A stretch of DNA of 64,000 bases from Cesiribacter sp. SM1 (GTDB lineage Bacteria; Bacteroidota; Bacteroidia; Cytophagales; Cyclobacteriaceae), in NCBI RefSeq assembly GCF_020178975.1, contig NZ_JAHXBU010000091.1, positions 407,521-471,520 of the forward strand. Reading direction: 5' to 3'. The notes below the pieces were generated by a model. The model had not been told where the DNA came from, did not search any database, and was given only the letters and a program-made list of their open reading frames with translations. The number at the start of each line of letters is the position of its first letter. Within the stretch, counting starts at the first letter, position 1. A program made the translations under genes and the position numbers. This document shows positions 27,777 to 36,581 of this stretch, piece after piece.

Positions 27777-28625
27777 TCAGTGTGCGGCAGATGTTTTGGC
27801 AGCTTCCCATCCGATCATAGCGCATTTCCGGGTGGTTCCCCACATATAGCCACCCAACATTCCCCCCGACTGTATAACCCGATGGCAGGGGATCAGGAAA
27901 GCAACCGGGTTAGAGCCAATTGCAGTGCCCACTGCCCGTGATGCACCACGCCTCGATATGCTCTCGGCAATACTGCCATAGGTAGATAACTGCCCCATCG
28001 GGATTTTCAGAAGTGCCTCCCACACCTTCAGCTGAAATTCTGTTCCTTTCAGGTGCAGTTTTACCTGGTTGAGCCTGCTCCAGTCGTGGGTAAAAATAAA
28101 CAATGCATGCTGTTGCACCAGGTCAAGCATTTGCTTGTATTGTGCCCTGGGAAACTGGTTTTGCAGGCCTGCCAATGCCTGCTGCTTATTTTCTGCAAAG
28201 GCCATATGGCATATTCCCTTTTGTGTGGATGCCACCAGCATATCACCAAAAGGACTCTGGGCAAAGCTGTAATTAATGGAAAGGCTTTCTCCACCATTTT
28301 TGTATTCTCCGGGCGTCATTCCTTCAATCTTCACAAACAGATCATGAAGTCTGCCAGGGCCGGAAAGACCAGTTTCGAAGGCTGCATCAAATAGGGAAGC
28401 CTGCCGCTCCTTTAAGAGCTGCTTGGCATAAGCAATGCTGATGTACTGTAAAAATTTCTTAGGGCTAACGCCTGCCCAATCGGTAAACAGTCTTTGAAAG
28501 TGAAAAGGGCTTAGGTGTACTCTTTCGGCCACCTCGTCCAGGCTGGGCTGGCTCCTGAAATTTTCCCTGATATATGCTATTGCCTCTGCAATTCGGTTGT
28601 AGTTGATGTGGGCCTGCTCGTTCAT
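27777..28625 (-). CDS. AraC-HTH/O6-methylguanine-DNA methyltransferase (Ada-like)
   Basis: A protein of 282 residues from the ATG at 28625 (MNEQAHINYN). An AraC HTH pair covers about 10-112 (PSLDEVAERVHLSPFHFQRL; AFETGLSGPGRLHDLFVK). The methyltransferase domain ends with the acceptor Cys247 in LIPCHRVI. The Zn-binding methylphosphotriester domain of E. coli Ada is missing, so it cannot sense phosphotriesters in the classical way. It would remove alkyl groups from O6-guanine and may regulate repair genes. AlkA lies just upstream on the same strand. Confidence 0.92.
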   Translation of the reverse strand: MNEQAHINYNRIAEAIAYIRENFRSQPSLDEVAERVHLSPFHFQRLFTDWAGVSPKKFLQYISIAYAKQLLKERQASLFDAAFETGLSGPGRLHDLFVKIEGMTPGEYKNGGESLSINYSFAQSPFGDMLVASTQKGICHMAFAENKQQALAGLQNQFPRAQYKQMLDLVQQHALFIFTHDWSRLNQVKLHLKGTEFQLKVWEALLKIPMGQLSTYGSIAESISRRGASRAVGTAIGSNPVAFLIPCHRVIQSGGMLGGYMWGTTRKCAMIGWEAAKTSAAH

Positions 28626-28791
28626 ATTTTTCCCCTTTGATTGATGTAAAGGTATTTTGTTTCTGCCGGCCGGCACACCCGAAACTTGCTCGATGTACAG
28701 CCCTACTTCTGTGGCACCAGCCCCTTATCATCAATAACAAACAGCTGGTAAGCTACTTTCACAAGCTGCCACCACATAGTATACTGATCCA

Positions 28792-29691
28792 CTAACTTAG
28801 CGACCGCCACAAGTAAAACACCAGGTATGCCTCCCAGCCCCTGTATGGTTCCAGGCCTTTCACCAGCTCTTCCCGACTGGGTTTGGCAGCAAGATTATGG
28901 ATTTTTTTCCATGCGTTTTGCAGGCCTGCATCTCCATAGGGAACACTGCTCTGTACCTTCATACTTTTCATGAGGGTGTAATTTGCCGTCCACTCCCCTA
29001 CCCCGCGTATGGCAGTTAGCCGCTTAAACATTTGTTCCGGCTCCAGCCCTGCCAACGCAGTTTTACTGATCTCTCCGGCATCAAACAGCCGGCTTACTTC
29101 TAAAAGATAGGCTGCTTTGCTTCGGGAAAGCTGGAAAGACTGCAGCTTTTCCATGCTTAGTTGCAAAAGTTGAGCCGGCGCAGGAAAAGCATAATAAACG
29201 GTGCCGTTCCAGCTTATTCCTGAACCACAGGCTTCCACCAGTCTTCTTTTTAAGCGGTAGGCAAAGCTAAGGTTAATTTGCTGCCCGATAATGGACCAGC
29301 AAAGGCACTCGAACAGATCAGGAATCCCCATCAGCCTGAGCCCCCGGTATTGCCGGGCTAAAAATGCGTAATCAGGACTTTTTTGCAGCAGTCCATAGAA
29401 TGGAGCAATATTTCGCGCCAGATCAAACCACTCCGCCACATATGCCTGTACTGTTTGCCACTCCATTGCAGACAGCACTGCAGGCTGCAATGCCTCTACC
29501 TGTAAATGCTTATTTTCAGAGCTGATACGGATCAGTACAGAACTATTGTTTAGCTGCAAAAGCTTTACAATGCCATTGCCCTCCAGCTGATAGGTGCTCT
29601 CATCATAATTACGATCCAGATACCAGAGACACTCGGAGAAACTGAAAATTTCCGGAGCAGAGAGCTGAATGGAAGAAGTGTCTTTTTGCAT
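28792..29691 (-). CDS. alkA: DNA-3-methyladenine glycosylase II
   Basis: A protein of 299 residues from the ATG at 29691 (MQKDTSSIQL). The AlkA N-terminal domain is followed by the glycosylase fold: CLCWSIIGQQINLSFAYRL, the helix-hairpin-helix LTAIRGVGEWTANYTL near 225-240, and catalytic Asp254 in PYGDAGLQ. It excises alkylated purines from DNA. It precedes the Ada-like gene on the same strand with a 166-base gap, forming an alkylation-repair pair. Confidence 0.9.
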   Translation of the reverse strand: MQKDTSSIQLSAPEIFSFSECLWYLDRNYDESTYQLEGNGIVKLLQLNNSSVLIRISSENKHLQVEALQPAVLSAMEWQTVQAYVAEWFDLARNIAPFYGLLQKSPDYAFLARQYRGLRLMGIPDLFECLCWSIIGQQINLSFAYRLKRRLVEACGSGISWNGTVYYAFPAPAQLLQLSMEKLQSFQLSRSKAAYLLEVSRLFDAGEISKTALAGLEPEQMFKRLTAIRGVGEWTANYTLMKSMKVQSSVPYGDAGLQNAWKKIHNLAAKPSREELVKGLEPYRGWEAYLVFYLWRSLS

Positions 29692-29824
29692 AGGGTTTAT
29701 TTTACCGCAAAACAGCACCATTAGTCCTGGAATGGTGGATTCACAGCTGTATAAAAAAATCTTAAAAATCCTGCGTCTTTTCGGGAGGCACTACGACTTA
29801 AAGGTAAATAACCCGGAAAGACTT

Positions 29825-31582
29825 ATGCAAGTACGTGAATATCCCGTGGCAGTGATTGGCGGAGGACCGGTGGGCCTTGCCGCAGCTGCTCATTTAACAG
29901 AAAGAAACATTCCCTTCAGGCTGTTCGAGGCCGGGGCAGGTGTAGGCACCAACCTGATGGAGTGGAAATGGGTACAGGTATTCTCCCCCTGGAAATACAA
30001 CATCGATAGAGCCATGGGCAGGCTGCTGGATAGGGCAGGCTGGAACAGGCCCCACACCAATGCTCTGCCTACGGGAGAGGAATTAGTAGCGCAATACCTG
30101 GAGCCATTTGCAAACCTGCCTGCCATAAAACCCTACCTGCACACCAATAGCCGGGTAGTATCCATCAACCGCAAGGGATTTGATAAAACCAAAACCTCTG
30201 GCAGAGAAGCGGTACCCTTTGTACTACGGGTACAACAGCAGGGACAGCTTAAAACGTACGAGGCTTCTGCTATTATTGATGCCACAGGTACCTGGCAAAA
30301 CCCCAACCCCATCGGGGTAGGCGGTGTGCCTGCCGTGGGCGAAGCGGAACATAAGAGCAGGATCTACTATGGCATACCCCACATCAGCGGCAGCCACAAA
30401 ATGCGGTATGCCGGTAAAACTGTGGTGGTCGCAGGCGGAGGCCATTCTGCCATCAACTCCCTGCTGGAGCTGGCTGCCCTTAAGCAGGAGTATCCCCAAA
30501 CCCAGGTCCACTGGGTACTGATCACTGATAAGCTGCACAAAGTTTATGGCGGCAGGGAAAACGACCAGCTTGCAGCCAGGGGAGCCCTGGGACAGCGGAT
30601 TGAACAACTGGTGAAAGAGGGAAGCCTGCACATACATACTCCTTTCCACATCGATACCATCAGCAGCACCAGCGGAAAGCTACAACTGGATGGGGAATTG
30701 CAGGGCAGCCGCTACAGCATAGCAGGCGTAGATGAGATTATTGCCAACACGGGGGCAAGGCCTGACCTTTCCTTCTCCAGGGAAGTTAGAGTTGCCTACC
30801 ATGAAGCACTGGAGTGCGTGCCGGCGCTAAGTGAGCTGATAGACCCTAACATTCACAGCTGCGGTACGGTAAGGCCCCATGGTGAGCGGGAGCTGCGCCA
30901 GCCCGAAAAAGGCTATTATGTGGCAGGGGTAAAAAGCTATGGCAGGGCTCCCACCTTCCTGATGGCTACCGGCTACGAGCAGGTACGCTCCATCGCAGCT
31001 TACCTCGATGGCGACCTGGTAGCAGCAGCCAAAGTAGAACTAAACCTGCCGGAAACTGGCGTATGCAGCACGCAAACTGATAATGAAGCTACAAGCAGCA
31101 GCTGTTGCGACACTCCTGCTTCCAGACCGGCAATCAATCTCCAAAGCAATCGAAATAGTGAACCAGGCAGCTGCAGCCCCCTTAGCTGCGGCGACAATAC
31201 AATAAATGAAAACAGTATGAACACCGAGAAAAGTATGAACACAGCAACACCACAGGAACAGAAATCTGCCGCCTGCTGCGGGGCAGCACCGGCGCAAGCA
31301 CTAAAAGAAGAAGCTCCGGCAGCAGCGACCGGCTGCTGTGGTGGCCCTGCAGAGGCCACCGAAGATGCCTGCTGCAAGCTGGATGAGGAAGCAAAAGCAG
31401 GTGGTTTAAGCGGCTGTGGCTGCGGCACCAGCCAGGACATCCGCATGACGGAAAAAGCTGCGCTAGCTGGTCAGCCTGGAGCTGCTGCACCAGGAGCCGA
31501 GGCTACATCCTGTTGCGGAACAACTGCCCCAGCCAAACCAAAACAAAAAGCAGTAGAAACAGTTGCCAACAGCTGCTGCTGA
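29825..31582 (+). CDS. Flavoprotein oxidoreductase with cysteine-pair-rich tail
   Basis: A protein of 585 residues from the ATG at 29825 (MQVREYPVAV); a frame opening at 29669 would overlap alkA. Residues 1-410 form an FAD/NAD(P)-dependent monooxygenase-like module: FAD motif GGGPVG, NAD(P) motif AGGGHSAINS, and an ATG-type loop DATGTW. The last 170 residues are Ala/Pro/Glu-rich low-complexity sequence with six adjacent Cys pairs (SCCD, ACCG, GCCGG, ACCK, SCCG, final SCC) plus a CGCG. Related flavoproteins accompany arsenic-resistance genes. The tail may bind As(III) or soft metals (inference). No ars gene is adjacent. Confidence 0.85.
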   Translation: MQVREYPVAVIGGGPVGLAAAAHLTERNIPFRLFEAGAGVGTNLMEWKWVQVFSPWKYNIDRAMGRLLDRAGWNRPHTNALPTGEELVAQYLEPFANLPAIKPYLHTNSRVVSINRKGFDKTKTSGREAVPFVLRVQQQGQLKTYEASAIIDATGTWQNPNPIGVGGVPAVGEAEHKSRIYYGIPHISGSHKMRYAGKTVVVAGGGHSAINSLLELAALKQEYPQTQVHWVLITDKLHKVYGGRENDQLAARGALGQRIEQLVKEGSLHIHTPFHIDTISSTSGKLQLDGELQGSRYSIAGVDEIIANTGARPDLSFSREVRVAYHEALECVPALSELIDPNIHSCGTVRPHGERELRQPEKGYYVAGVKSYGRAPTFLMATGYEQVRSIAAYLDGDLVAAAKVELNLPETGVCSTQTDNEATSSSCCDTPASRPAINLQSNRNSEPGSCSPLSCGDNTINENSMNTEKSMNTATPQEQKSAACCGAAPAQALKEEAPAAATGCCGGPAEATEDACCKLDEEAKAGGLSGCGCGTSQDIRMTEKAALAGQPGAAAPGAEATSCCGTTAPAKPKQKAVETVANSCC

Positions 31583-31734
31583 TTACGCCTTATAAATTGC
31601 AAGAAACAGAAATGTTCTAATTTTATACATTGAAAGCAGGGGCAGAGGCGGCATAGCATGCTACAGCCCGCCCCTCCAAAAAAATGCGGTAAAATTGGGT
31701 GGGTCTGTGCTCCTCAATTTAACTTTACCCTTTG

Positions 31735-31769
31735 TAAGCAGCCCTTTATCCAGTAGAAGGGGCTGCTTA
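31735..31769 (+). terminator. Probable terminator after the flavoprotein gene
   Basis: A 10-bp stem TAAGCAGCCC/GGGCTGCTTA, extended by two pairs with one bulge, spans 31735-31769. It is followed by TATATAATT rather than a T-run, so it is a weak intrinsic terminator candidate. Confidence 0.55.
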
Positions 31770-31799
31770 TATAATTCCGGCCCGTTTATATAGTGCACC

Positions 31800-32258
31800 A
31801 TGAAAATCAGCATACTCCCCTACCAGCCCCTATACCAGCCCTATTTCGAAAAATTAAACAAGGCATGGATAGAAGAATTTTTTACCGTTGAGCCCATTGA
31901 CCGCTGGGTGCTCGAAAATCCTGATGAAGCCATATTGAGCAAAGGAGGTTCTATTTATTTCGCTGAATACAAGGAACAAATCATCGGAACTGTAGCCCTG
32001 AAGTGGAACGAAACGGGGGTACTGGAATTAACCAAAATGGCAGTTAACAGGCAGTCACAGGGTTTGGGAGCGGGTAAGCTACTGTGCCGTACGGCCATCG
32101 AAAAAGCCGCAGCAATGGGTGCAAAAAAACTGGTGCTCTACACCCATTCAAGTCTGGATACAGCCATTGCCATTTATAAAAAGCTGGGCTTCCAGGAAGT
32201 AGCTGTTGAGCCTGGCAAATACGCACGGGCAGATGTTAAAATGGAGATTCTCTTCTAA
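31800..32258 (+). CDS. GNAT-family N-acetyltransferase
   Basis: A protein of 152 residues. The acetyl-CoA site is LTKMAVNRQSQGLGAGKLL (Q-x-x-G-x-G/A-type loop), and SLDTAIAIYKKLGFQEV closes the fold. GNATs transfer acetyl groups to amines; the acceptor is unknown. It is monocistronic; a second GNAT follows 114 bases later. Confidence 0.9.
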   Translation: MKISILPYQPLYQPYFEKLNKAWIEEFFTVEPIDRWVLENPDEAILSKGGSIYFAEYKEQIIGTVALKWNETGVLELTKMAVNRQSQGLGAGKLLCRTAIEKAAAMGAKKLVLYTHSSLDTAIAIYKKLGFQEVAVEPGKYARADVKMEILF

Positions 32259-32371
32259 GGAACAAAAACGGCAGATCACTACCTGAAGCAGCCTTGGCCT
32301 TCAATACATCTGCATACAGTAATCATCAATAAACTGCGCACTGGTACGGCCATCAATCCATATTTACAAGC

Positions 32372-32899
32372 ATGAATTTTTCCATCAGGCAGTTAACAGA
32401 ACAGGATGCCGTAGCCTACAGAGAGCTGCGGCTGGAGAGTCTGCAGGAAGCTCCCTACGCTTTTAGCAGCAGCTATGAAGAAGAAGCGCTGTATAGCCTT
32501 GAGCATTTTGCTGCCTGGCTTAAGCCCCTTGGGTCGCCGCCTGAGAGTTATGTGCTGGGTGCTTATACTGATGCCCATGCACTGGTAGGTACTATTACCT
32601 TTAAGAGAGATACCCGCCTGAAAGCCCGCCATAAATCCATGATCTATGCCATGTATACCCAGGCCAGCACCCGTGGGCATGGAGTTGGCAAAGCACTGGT
32701 GGAAGAAGTAATCCAAAGAGCAAAGAAAATGGAGGGTCTGGAGCAGATACACCTGTGGGTGCTCCACTCCACAACCTCTGCTGCCAACTTTTATAAGAAA
32801 TGTGGCTTCCAGGGACAGGGCCCCTTAGTAAAAAACGACCTGAAAATTAGGGACCGGTATGTAGATGCAGAATACATGGTGCTGTACCTGGCAGAATAG
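32372..32899 (+). CDS. GNAT-family N-acetyltransferase
   Basis: A protein of 175 residues. It has the acetyl-CoA loop ASTRGHGVGKALVEEV and the C-terminal AANFYKKCGFQGQGP motif. The N-terminal IRQLTEQDAVAYRELRLESL is typical of a GNAT group acting on small amines or proteins. The acceptor is unknown. Its stop codon lies inside the left arm of a 16-bp hairpin. Confidence 0.9.
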   Translation: MNFSIRQLTEQDAVAYRELRLESLQEAPYAFSSSYEEEALYSLEHFAAWLKPLGSPPESYVLGAYTDAHALVGTITFKRDTRLKARHKSMIYAMYTQASTRGHGVGKALVEEVIQRAKKMEGLEQIHLWVLHSTTSAANFYKKCGFQGQGPLVKNDLKIRDRYVDAEYMVLYLAE

Positions 32900-32930
32900 A
32901 TTAAGCAGCTGTACCTGCTTAATCTATTCT
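32893..32930. terminator. Bidirectional hairpin between convergent genes
   Basis: A perfect 16-bp stem (32893-32908 with 32915-32930) and a 6-base loop CTGTAC lie between the convergent GNAT and DoxX genes. The left arm includes the GNAT stop codon. There is no T-run on either strand, but position and length suggest a shared 3'-end structure. Confidence 0.65.
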
Positions 32931-32937
32931 CCTGCCT

Positions 32938-33327
32938 TTATGCGAAGGCGAGCTTGCCAGCCTTCGCAGTTCTCTTCCACAAATAATAAGACAGGAACAT
33001 TACCCCCATAAACAGCAGGGGAGAAAGCACCAGCCCTGCACTGTCTCCGGCAAAAGCCCTGGAAAGGCAGGCGCCCAGGAAGTGAAAAGTAAAGCCGGCA
33101 TAAGCCCATTCCCGCAGCAGGCTGTACTTTGTCTGCAGCAGTGCAATAGCACCAGATACCTTGGCAACGCCCAGGATGGTGAGCACATAGACCGGGTACC
33201 CGAGGTGCCGCATGATCTCCTGTCCTTCTTCAACCTGCATAATGCCCATAGCACCATCCACCAGAAAGAACAACGCAAATAGAATGGTGATGCTCCAGTA
33301 CAGGATTTTAATGGTTTTAGGCTTCAT
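32938..33327 (-). CDS. DoxX family membrane protein
   Basis: A protein of 129 residues from the ATG at 33327 (MKPKTIKILYW). Four hydrophobic helices, with HLGYPVYVLTILGVAKVSGA and REWAYAGFTFHFLGACLSR, make it a clear paralogue of the DoxX protein at 159-539. Its start overlaps the end of the VOC gene by 11 bases, which implies translational coupling. The pair VOC-DoxX may act on or export a common reactive compound (inference). Confidence 0.88.
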   Translation of the reverse strand: MKPKTIKILYWSITILFALFFLVDGAMGIMQVEEGQEIMRHLGYPVYVLTILGVAKVSGAIALLQTKYSLLREWAYAGFTFHFLGACLSRAFAGDSAGLVLSPLLFMGVMFLSYYLWKRTAKAGKLAFA

Positions 33328-33751
33328 GGCTTTCAAGATCAGCGGGTTGCTGTGGCAGTGCACTTTCGTCCATGTACATCAGTTCCCACTGGTGGCCATC
33401 GGGGTCAGCAAAGCTGTGGTAGTACATCCAGCCATGATCCTGTGGCTCTTTATAAATAGTACCTCCTGCTGCCACAGCTTTTTTCACCATTTCATCTACC
33501 TTTTCCCTGCTCTCTACATCAATGGCAATCAAAGCTTCTGTACTCTGCGTAGCATCACAAATTGGTTTTTGTGTGAAGGTTTTGAAAAAGGCTTCTGTGA
33601 TGAGCATAGAGAAAATATTTTCGCCAATGATCATGCAGGCCGCCTTGTCGTCGGAAAACTGCGGGTTGAACGTAAAGCCAAGGCTGGTGAAAAATGCCCT
33701 GGAGACACTAAGGTCTTTTACAGGCAGGTTTACAAAAATTTTAGTTGCCAT
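33317..33751 (-). CDS. VOC-family protein (glyoxalase/extradiol-dioxygenase fold)
   Basis: A protein of 144 residues. It begins KIFVNLPVKDLSVSRAFFTS and has the HGWMYYHSFADPDGHQWELM end shared with its paralogue at 24583-25020. It is coupled to the downstream DoxX gene by an 11-base overlap. Two direct repeats of TTGCGACAAC lie 65-95 bases upstream of its start and match the site at the GlxA-type regulator locus, so it is a candidate member of that regulon. Confidence 0.9.
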   Translation of the reverse strand: MATKIFVNLPVKDLSVSRAFFTSLGFTFNPQFSDDKAACMIIGENIFSMLITEAFFKTFTQKPICDATQSTEALIAIDVESREKVDEMVKKAVAAGGTIYKEPQDHGWMYYHSFADPDGHQWELMYMDESALPQQPADLESHEA

Positions 33752-33815
33752 AGGGGTTTGTGTTTGATGTTATATTACAAAAATATTGCTTAATAACATC
33801 TGGTAAGCTGTGTAT

Positions 33816-33846
33816 TTGCGACAACAAAAGGGTTGATTGCGACAAC
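33816..33846. promoter_or_regulatory. Direct-repeat operator TTGCGACAAC x2, 21-bp period
   Basis: Two identical 10-mers TTGCGACAAC start at 33816 and 33837, exactly 21 bases apart (two helical turns), as expected for an AraC-family dimer on direct repeats. The second copy is inside the 15-mer GGGTTGATTGCGACA also found at 25674-25688 next to the GlxA-type regulator. Confidence 0.65.
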
Positions 33847-33872
33847 TACTTTAATCGTGGCCTAACGAAAAA

Positions 33873-33892
33873 AAGCCGGAGTAAACCGGCTT
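33873..33892 (-). terminator. Rho-independent terminator of the MFS gene (bidirectional)
   Basis: A stem AAGCCGG/CCGGCTT with loop AGTAAA (33873-33879, 33886-33892) is flanked by an A-run on the left and TTCTTTTATTTT on the right, so it has T-runs on both strands. On the minus strand it lies about 140 bases after the MFS stop at 34034. Confidence 0.8.
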
Positions 33893-34033
33893 CTTTTATT
33901 TTCATAACAACTTAACATTTCAGAGGAGGCTGAACACCTGTTCAACAAAAAACCAGAGGTTGTTGATATAGGCTGGAATAAATCATTTCTATGCAACCGT
34001 ACAGACTATTATGCCCCTCTAACACAGGTATGA

Positions 34034-35203
34034 TCAGGATTTTGAAGGCACTACTTTCCCTGCCAGCGCCACAATGAGCAGCCCCATGAGGGCAATGATA
34101 GAGAAAGATACCTGCAGGTTACTAAAGCCGGCAACAATACCAATAAGGGGTGGTCCGATCAGGAAGCCAAGGAAACCAATGGTTGAAACCGCTGCCAGGG
34201 CCACACCAGGGGAAAGTACCTTGGATTTGCCGGCTGCACTGTACACCAGCGGCACCACCGAAGATACGCCTACGCCTACCAGCAAAAAGCCGATAATGGC
34301 TGTGTGTAGCGCAGGCAGTGCAATGGCAACGCCCAAACCTATGGAAATTAGCACACCACTTAGCTGCAGCACCAGCTTAAGACCATAACGGCTGGTAAAC
34401 CAGTCGGCGATAAAACGGCCGGCGGCCATGGTACTCATAAAGGCAGTAAAGCCTGCACCTACCCAGGCCGGGTCTGCTTGTACAACCTTGCGGAAGTACA
34501 CCCCGCTCCAGTCGAACATGGCACCCTCGCAAAGCATAGAGCAAAAGGCAATAATGCCCAGGATCAGCAGAGCTTTATCGGGTTTGGCGAAAAGCGGTGC
34601 ATCTTTCTTTTTATTGGCATCTTCACCAAGTGTAAAGCGAAAGCTCAACAAAGCCGTAATCAGCACAAAAAGGCTAATGTAGATGTAATGCTGAAACAGC
34701 CCAATGTCGCTGCCAATCATAAAGGTACCTACTGCGGCACCGGTAAAACCTGCAAGGCTCCAGAGTCCGTGAAAAGAAGCCATGATGGATTTCTTGTACA
34801 AGGCCTCCACCCCTACCGCCTGGGTATTTACGGAGATATTCATCACGTTGCCAATCAGCCCGAAAACAAACAGGCACACCACCAGCTGAAATATACTCTC
34901 AACCAGCCCCAGGCTCAGCAATGAAAGGGTATAAAGGATTGCGGCAATAATGACCACCCGCTGGCTGCCTACTTTAGCCACCAGCCAGCCAGAGATGGGC
35001 AGTGACAGCATCAAACCTGCAGGAAGCGCCAGCAGCACAGAACCAAGTGCCGCCTCCGACATACCCAGCTCCTGCTGTATGCTGGGAATCCTTGATGCCC
35101 AGCTGGCAAAGCATAAGCCCTGGATAAAGAAAAAAGCTCCTATCGCAAGGCGGTGTGCGCCTCTAGGTATAGTCCTATTATTTTTAAGTGCAACTGATAA
35201 CAT
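34034..35203 (-). CDS. Major facilitator superfamily transporter
   Basis: A protein of 389 residues from the second Met at 35203. Twelve hydrophobic helices are predicted by eye. The region FASWASRIPSIQQELGMSEA after TM1 and SGWLVAKVGSQRVV after TM2 resemble YbjJ/fucose-permease-like MFS proteins annotated for sugar or drug transport. The substrate is unknown. It is monocistronic with its own terminator. The 691-base AT-rich region upstream should hold its promoter. Confidence 0.88.
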   Translation of the reverse strand: MLSVALKNNRTIPRGAHRLAIGAFFFIQGLCFASWASRIPSIQQELGMSEAALGSVLLALPAGLMLSLPISGWLVAKVGSQRVVIIAAILYTLSLLSLGLVESIFQLVVCLFVFGLIGNVMNISVNTQAVGVEALYKKSIMASFHGLWSLAGFTGAAVGTFMIGSDIGLFQHYIYISLFVLITALLSFRFTLGEDANKKKDAPLFAKPDKALLILGIIAFCSMLCEGAMFDWSGVYFRKVVQADPAWVGAGFTAFMSTMAAGRFIADWFTSRYGLKLVLQLSGVLISIGLGVAIALPALHTAIIGFLLVGVGVSSVVPLVYSAAGKSKVLSPGVALAAVSTIGFLGFLIGPPLIGIVAGFSNLQVSFSIIALMGLLIVALAGKVVPSKS

Positions 35204-35209
35204 AGGCAA

Positions 35210-35900
35210 TAATAATTCTGCAAATATAGAACCTAAAACAGCCTATAATACGGATATTTCAGAAAAAGATTCCATTCAGATGCCTGAACAGAAGCCTATA
35301 TCGAGCTCCAGGCACTACATTTGAAAAGTACAAACGGAAGCGCAAACGGTTGAATTACGCTGGTGCAAAGTTTAAATTTTTTTTCAAAAAGAGGCGTAAG
35401 GACTATGCCAAAAGCATGAGCAGTGAACATACGCATGCACTGATTGAGATAGTGCAAGAATAGAGAAAGATTAGACCACCTTCTGTAGATATATTCATAA
35501 AAAACATTAAATTTATTTAATTTTATTTTTTATAGGCACGGAAAGAGTTTAAGATTCTTCGAGAATTGCGATTTCCATAGCCGGTTTTCTAAGCCTGCAG
35601 CTTACAGCTTTAGAAATATTATTGCAGCCCCGCTTTTTTGTTTTTATAAAGCACCAAACCGCTTTCTAAAAATCTTCCTCCTGAATTGAGCTAGTGATAC
35701 GCAGCTCCGGTGCTCCTGTTTTTACAGTACTGCACAGGCCTGCCTCCGGAGTTTTAAAAGTTGCACCCGTTTTAGCAGTAACTCCAGCTAATGCTCATAT
35801 AAGCCTTACAGGTTCGGCTGCCCGGGTATGTGATGTCTCTGTGCTGTAACCGCAAAGTTCAAAGACAAACTGTTCCTAATCCAGAATTTCACTTAATCCC
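35210..35900. other. Long AT-rich intergenic region
   Basis: A stretch of 691 bases between divergent genes with no supportable gene. A very AT-rich run at 35491-35536 could be a promoter or bent DNA. No repeat, tRNA or hairpin stands out. Confidence 0.4.
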
Positions 35901-36488
35901 ATGTATAAAACATTTATTCTACTCATGTGCCTGCTGTGCCTGCAGTACAGCAGCAGTTGCTTTGGGCAAGGCACTGCTGAAAAAAAACGGCCTTTATATC
36001 GTGCGCTCGTATATACGGAAGATAAAAACAGCTACAGAGGTGCAGTTTCTGCACTCAACGACTCCACCATCAGCCTTACCTGGATAAGGCTGGCAAAAAA
36101 GAACCAGCTTCCCCGGGAGCAGGAGCTAATCACCATACCCGTTAGCAGCATAAAGCAAATTAAGTTTCAGAAAGCTGGTGCCACGGGCCGAGGCTTAGTT
36201 TTTGGTGCTTTGCTGGGCACCTTAGCTGGTGTAGTGATCGGAGAACTAGCTGATAAGCCCTGTAGCGGATTCTATGGTTGTATGGAGTTTGTAGATCCGG
36301 GCGCAATCGGTGGCATCCTGGGCTTTCTGGGAGGCAGTGGCATTGGCATTGCAATTGCATCGAAAAACCAGAAGTTTGAAATTAACGGGAGCAGGCAAAA
36401 CTACAATGCGCTGAAAGAAAGACTACAGCCCTACGTCTACATTCCAGATGCTGAACAACAATCAGTGGAAGCCCCTGCAGGCGAATAG
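35901..36488 (+). CDS. Secreted protein with glycine-zipper hydrophobic core
   Basis: A protein of 195 residues with a signal peptide ending near SSSCFG. A first half with VSALNDSTISLTWIRLAKKN and ITIPVSSIKQIKFQKAG is a beta-rich domain. It is followed by a Gly-rich hydrophobic stretch (GRGLVFGALLGTLAGVVIGE; GGILGFLGGSGIGIAIAS) like the glycine zippers of outer-membrane lipoproteins. Such architecture is frequent in Bacteroidota and unnamed. A membrane-associated role is inferred. Confidence 0.72.
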   Translation: MYKTFILLMCLLCLQYSSSCFGQGTAEKKRPLYRALVYTEDKNSYRGAVSALNDSTISLTWIRLAKKNQLPREQELITIPVSSIKQIKFQKAGATGRGLVFGALLGTLAGVVIGELADKPCSGFYGCMEFVDPGAIGGILGFLGGSGIGIAIASKNQKFEINGSRQNYNALKERLQPYVYIPDAEQQSVEAPAGE

Positions 36489-36581
36489 CAGAAAAAATTT
36501 ATTTACTTTACATTGTTAACGCATCACCTGTCCCGCACCTGGTTAAGGGAGGTGTAACACATAAACAATGGAGCCAGCTGA

